23,889 bases of DNA from a virus, in the IMG/VR virus record IMGVR_UViG_3300006789_000159, positions 1 to 23,889 of that record; one strand, written 5' to 3'. A program made the position numbers and the translations under genes. Of the stretch, positions 22,322 to 23,889 are shown piece after piece. Below the pieces are notes generated by a model. The model was not told the DNA's origin and made no database searches. It saw only the letters and a program-made list of their open reading frames with translations. Positions within the stretch are counted from its first letter, which is position 1, and each line of letters begins with the position of its first letter.

Positions 22322-22483
22322 TTAATACTTGTTATATCGTATGTTAAAGTTTTTGTTTAAGTAATCGCTGCTAACTGTCTGGTTATCAATATAATCGCCC
22401 CAGTAGATTAAACCAGTGTGGTTACTTTGAAAACCTCTCAGCGAATCCTCCTGAGTAGTCTTTTTCTTCTTCGATTTGCCCAT
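22322..22483 (-). CDS. Putative 53-residue protein overlapping the candidate small terminase
   Basis: An open frame starts at ATG 22483, inside the 3' end of the upstream gene in another frame, and runs to TAA at 22322, filling the 112-base gap before the HNH gene. The product begins MGKSKKKKTTQEDSLRG, a basic start, and continues with LIYWGDYIDNQTVSSDYLN, ending NFNIRYNKY. The overlap with the upstream gene is 62 bases, longer than other overlaps here. Amino-acid composition in the unshared half looks protein-like. I do not recognise it, and it could be a chance frame. Confidence 0.45.
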   Translation of the reverse strand: MGKSKKKKTTQEDSLRGFQSNHTGLIYWGDYIDNQTVSSDYLNKNFNIRYNKY

Positions 22484-22712
22484 GTTGTTTTAGTTCTTTT
22501 ACCATCTGTTCTAACTTCTGGCGCTCTACCAGTAGCTCCTTGCAGTCCACAGCCGTCTGTTTAATAGACTGAAGCTCAGCCTTTCTAGCAGACCCACCCG
22601 CGTCTGGGTCGACAGGCTTTTTAATCTCTTCGATCATATTGTCTATAGCCACCTCCATACTCTTCATGAGGCGCTGAGAAGCACTAATTGTAGTGAATTT
22701 AGTTTTCGACAT
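22422..22712 (-). CDS. Small coiled-coil protein, candidate small terminase subunit
   Basis: I place the start at ATG 22712 (MSKTKFTTISASQRL), which overlaps the end of the cochaperonin gene by 14 bases in another frame. A frame starting at 22757 would overlap by 59 bases. The product is 96 residues, with an N-terminal helix (LMKSMEVAIDNMIEEI), a Pro-Asp-Gly turn (KPVDPDAGGSARK) and a long coiled-coil-like helix (LLVERQKLEQMVKELK), ending in SGGFAERFSK. Small terminase subunits are often small, helical and encoded before TerL. No helix-turn-helix is certain, so the call rests on position and shape alone. Confidence 0.6.
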   Translation of the reverse strand: MSKTKFTTISASQRLMKSMEVAIDNMIEEIKKPVDPDAGGSARKAELQSIKQTAVDCKELLVERQKLEQMVKELKQHGQIEEEKDYSGGFAERFSK

Positions 22713-23283
22713 AGAGTAGGTCTTCTGCGCGAGTTCTGTAATACTCTTTCTCGTCAATAGTAATCCTGTAGTCGCGGTTCTCTTTAAACCCTACTACATC
22801 GCCTACCTCAACGCCTAACGCTTGAATCCAAGGTGCCATAAACGCGACGCGACCCTTTGTTGGTAGCTTCTCATCGAGTTTGACCACTTCGATAGTCTCC
22901 GATTCGGGAACTTCCTCTTCTTCGACAGGCTCAAGAAGGCTCCAGCCCGCAAGAGGAGCGACAAGACCAGTATGCTGATCTTTATAAGCAATAGCTTGAT
23001 TGTTAATAGTATTGTCTGGATCAAATCGTACAATATAGTGATTGTCTTCACCAGTAAGTACTTGACCTTCGTTAAGCACCACGAGATGGTGGAAGTAAAG
23101 AGTATCTCCAGGCTGGACGCCAGTTTCATACTTAAATGGAGCAGCCACGACAGGCCCCTCTGTAACCCTATTTTTAAATTCATCATATCTATTATCTATA
23201 TAAAGTTCTAACCCCCCAGCGGTGGTTACGGTGTCTTTGAGCTGTTTCTCTAGCTCCACGACAAACAAGTTAAATGTCCTCAT
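22699..23283 (-). CDS. GroES-like cochaperonin with two GroES folds
   Basis: This 194-residue protein is about twice the length of bacterial GroES (~97 residues). The first half begins FNLFVVELEKQL and carries the GroES pattern: TAGGLELY, then RVTEGPVVAAP, GVQPGDTLYFHH and a later strand HYIVRFD. The second half repeats it: WSLLEPVEEEE, then LPTKGRVAFMAP, LGVEVGDVVGFKENRDYRIT and a C-terminal EDLLYVEN, which matches the 'ESDILAIVE' end of GroES. GroES caps the GroEL chaperonin; phages such as T4 (gp31) supply their own to fold capsid protein. An acidic linker (EEEEVPESE) lies between the halves. It sits ahead of the packaging genes. Which half caps GroEL is unclear. Confidence 0.75.
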   Translation of the reverse strand: MRTFNLFVVELEKQLKDTVTTAGGLELYIDNRYDEFKNRVTEGPVVAAPFKYETGVQPGDTLYFHHLVVLNEGQVLTGEDNHYIVRFDPDNTINNQAIAYKDQHTGLVAPLAGWSLLEPVEEEEVPESETIEVVKLDEKLPTKGRVAFMAPWIQALGVEVGDVVGFKENRDYRITIDEKEYYRTRAEDLLYVEN

Positions 23284-23286
23284 AAA

Positions 23287-23523
23287 TTAAAAGTTCAAAT
23301 CAAATTCCAGCATACACGGCATATCGTCTATGGCCTTCCAAAGTACGTTGCCTTCTTCGTTTTCTATGTATACAAGGTATCTTTTTTTAGCAAACTTATG
23401 AAGATATCTCTCATCCTCTACTATAGCTGACACGTTCCCGTCGCCAGCCCGCATACCTATATAATAGGCCATGCCGTTTTTGGGCTCCTTGCCCACAATA
23501 ATTTTTCTAATAAGACCTTCCAT
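23287..23523 (-). CDS. Conserved-looking small phage protein
   Basis: This 78-residue protein begins MEGLIRKIIVGKEPKNGMAY and reads as a compact beta-rich domain: YYIGMRAGDGNVSAIVED, then KKRYLVYIENEEGNVLWKAI and PCMLEFDLNF. No signal peptide, membrane helix or catalytic motif is visible. Its end (AAC TTT TAA) forms part of the A/T-rich leader of the cochaperonin gene, 3 bases before that ATG. It belongs to the first unit leading to packaging. I recall similar sequences from flavobacterial phage genomes but no function. Confidence 0.78.
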   Translation of the reverse strand: MEGLIRKIIVGKEPKNGMAYYIGMRAGDGNVSAIVEDERYLHKFAKKRYLVYIENEEGNVLWKAIDDMPCMLEFDLNF

Positions 23524-23528
23524 TATAT

Positions 23529-23825
23529 TTAGTTTAGCGATATGCCTAAACCGTTTAACAAGTCGTCTAGCGGCTCCTCGTCAGTGTACATATCGTCCAT
23601 TAAAGATTTAATTGTCTCTAGCTCCTCCCTGCTCTCAAGGCTGAAGCTATACATCGTTTTTAATTCAGCGGTCTCGGCTTCATCCTCTAGGGCGTCGGAG
23701 TCAAGAACCCCAACAACAATAGAAGCTAAGATCCTTTCCCTCATATCAAACTCTTCTATGGTTTCCTCCATTTTCTTTACCAAGGAGTACATCTCGGCCA
23801 AGAAGTGTGTGTCTTTAGCTGTCAT
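23529..23825 (-). CDS. Small acidic helical protein, first gene of the leftward unit
   Basis: This 98-residue, strongly acidic and helical protein (FLAEMYSLVKKMEETIEEFD, then DALEDEAETAELKTMYSFSL, EELETIKSLMDDMYTDEEPL) ends LLNGLGISLN. No signal peptide or metal site is seen. It is the first gene on the minus strand, 21 bases after a TATCTTTG promoter-like element. Acidic small proteins at the start of phage operons sometimes act as regulators or host-takeover factors (DNA-mimic type); the sequence does not prove this. Confidence 0.72.
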   Translation of the reverse strand: MTAKDTHFLAEMYSLVKKMEETIEEFDMRERILASIVVGVLDSDALEDEAETAELKTMYSFSLESREELETIKSLMDDMYTDEEPLDDLLNGLGISLN

Positions 23826-23829
23826 GATA

Positions 23830-23837
23830 TAAATTTG
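23830..23837 (+). promoter_or_regulatory. Promoter-like TAAATTTG element, plus strand
   Basis: The plus strand reads TATAAATTTG, fitting TAnnTTTG, 28 bases before the plus-strand ATG at 23866. With the oppositely directed motif at 23847-23854 it forms a compact divergent promoter region. The element is A/T-rich, so chance occurrence is likelier than for the leftward motifs. Confidence 0.35.
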
Positions 23838-23846
23838 TTATGCAAT

Positions 23847-23854
23847 CAAAGATA
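23847..23854 (-). promoter_or_regulatory. Promoter-like TATCTTTG element, minus strand
   Basis: The minus strand reads CTTATCTTTGATTGC, matching TAnnTTTG, 21 bases before the ATG of the first leftward gene. It would drive the unit that ends with TerL. No clear -33 element is visible before the window edge. Confidence 0.45.
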
Positions 23855-23865
23855 AGGATTAAATT

Positions 23866-23889
23866 ATGCCGCGATCTAGAGTGAAGAAA
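23866..23889 (+). CDS. Start of a divergent plus-strand gene, truncated at the window edge
   Basis: Eight codons (MPRSRVKK) follow an ATG with an A/T leader (AAGGATTAAATT) and run in frame to the edge. AAGGA here is one of the few Shine-Dalgarno-like strings in the window, 6 bases before the ATG. The leftward genes begin only 40 bases away on the other strand, so a divergent gene here is plausible; too little is visible to name it. Confidence 0.4.

Noticed and set aside
22815-23186. A 123-codon Leu/Ser-rich frame on the same strand as the cochaperonin
   Set aside because: The GroES-like frame explains the same DNA, and the alternative has no leader or domain support.
1-23889. CRISPR array, integrase/att site or insertion sequence
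   Set aside because: No spaced direct repeats, recombinase motifs or terminal inverted repeats were seen; the tRNA gene has no visible duplicated end in the window.

Overview
The window looks like the structural and packaging half of an uncultured tailed phage (Caudoviricetes) whose host is a member of the Bacteroidota, probably a flavobacterium-type marine bacterium. The phage call rests on a complete large terminase subunit, a portal with a long Gln-rich C-terminal helix, a scaffold-like protein directly upstream of a major-capsid-like protein, fibre proteins with collagen-like and RCC1-like repeats, a GroES-like cochaperonin and a tRNA. The host call rests on three things: a secreted protein ending in a type IX secretion system (T9SS) type A sorting domain, a secretion type known from Bacteroidota; start codons preceded by A/T-rich stretches and almost never by GGAGG; and a TAnnTTTG element, the Bacteroidota -7 promoter consensus, in front of transcription units.

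Essentially all genes lie on the minus strand and are read from right to left. A short divergent region at 23826-23865 separates them from what appears to be the first codons of a plus-strand gene at the right edge. Read in the direction of transcription, the units I infer are: (1) 23825-19569, two small unknown genes, a double GroES-like cochaperonin, a small coiled-coil protein (candidate small terminase), a tiny unlisted gene, an HNH nuclease whose end overlaps tRNA-Arg(UCU), a zinc-ribbon protein and TerL. (2) 19526-13144, portal, a fibre/baseplate adaptor-like protein, a collagen-like fibre, an RCC1-propeller protein and a small protein. (3) 13120-9036, an envelope cassette: T9SS-exported repeat protein, a 56-residue coupled protein, an outer-membrane barrel, a one-TM coiled-coil protein, an exported thioredoxin-like protein without its CxxC, and a small basic protein. 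(4) 9004-3143, four tandem paralogous virion-like proteins, a structural protein, scaffold, major capsid and two small paralogous proteins, ending in a UUCG hairpin terminator. (5) 3075-2704, a small protein followed by a second UUCG terminator. (6) 2637-1, a third small paralogue, a 540-residue protein with the same domain at its N-terminus, and a protein running off the left edge.

The most unusual part is the envelope cassette at 9036-13120. It is bracketed by two copies of the promoter-like motif (13125-13132 and 9024-9031) and sits between fibre genes and head genes. Several products carry export signals, and one carries a T9SS address tag. This suggests the phage uses the host's own gliding/secretion machine to place a protein on the surface of the infected cell. 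That reading is an inference; the domains themselves are visible in the sequence. There is no stretch over 300 bases without a gene.
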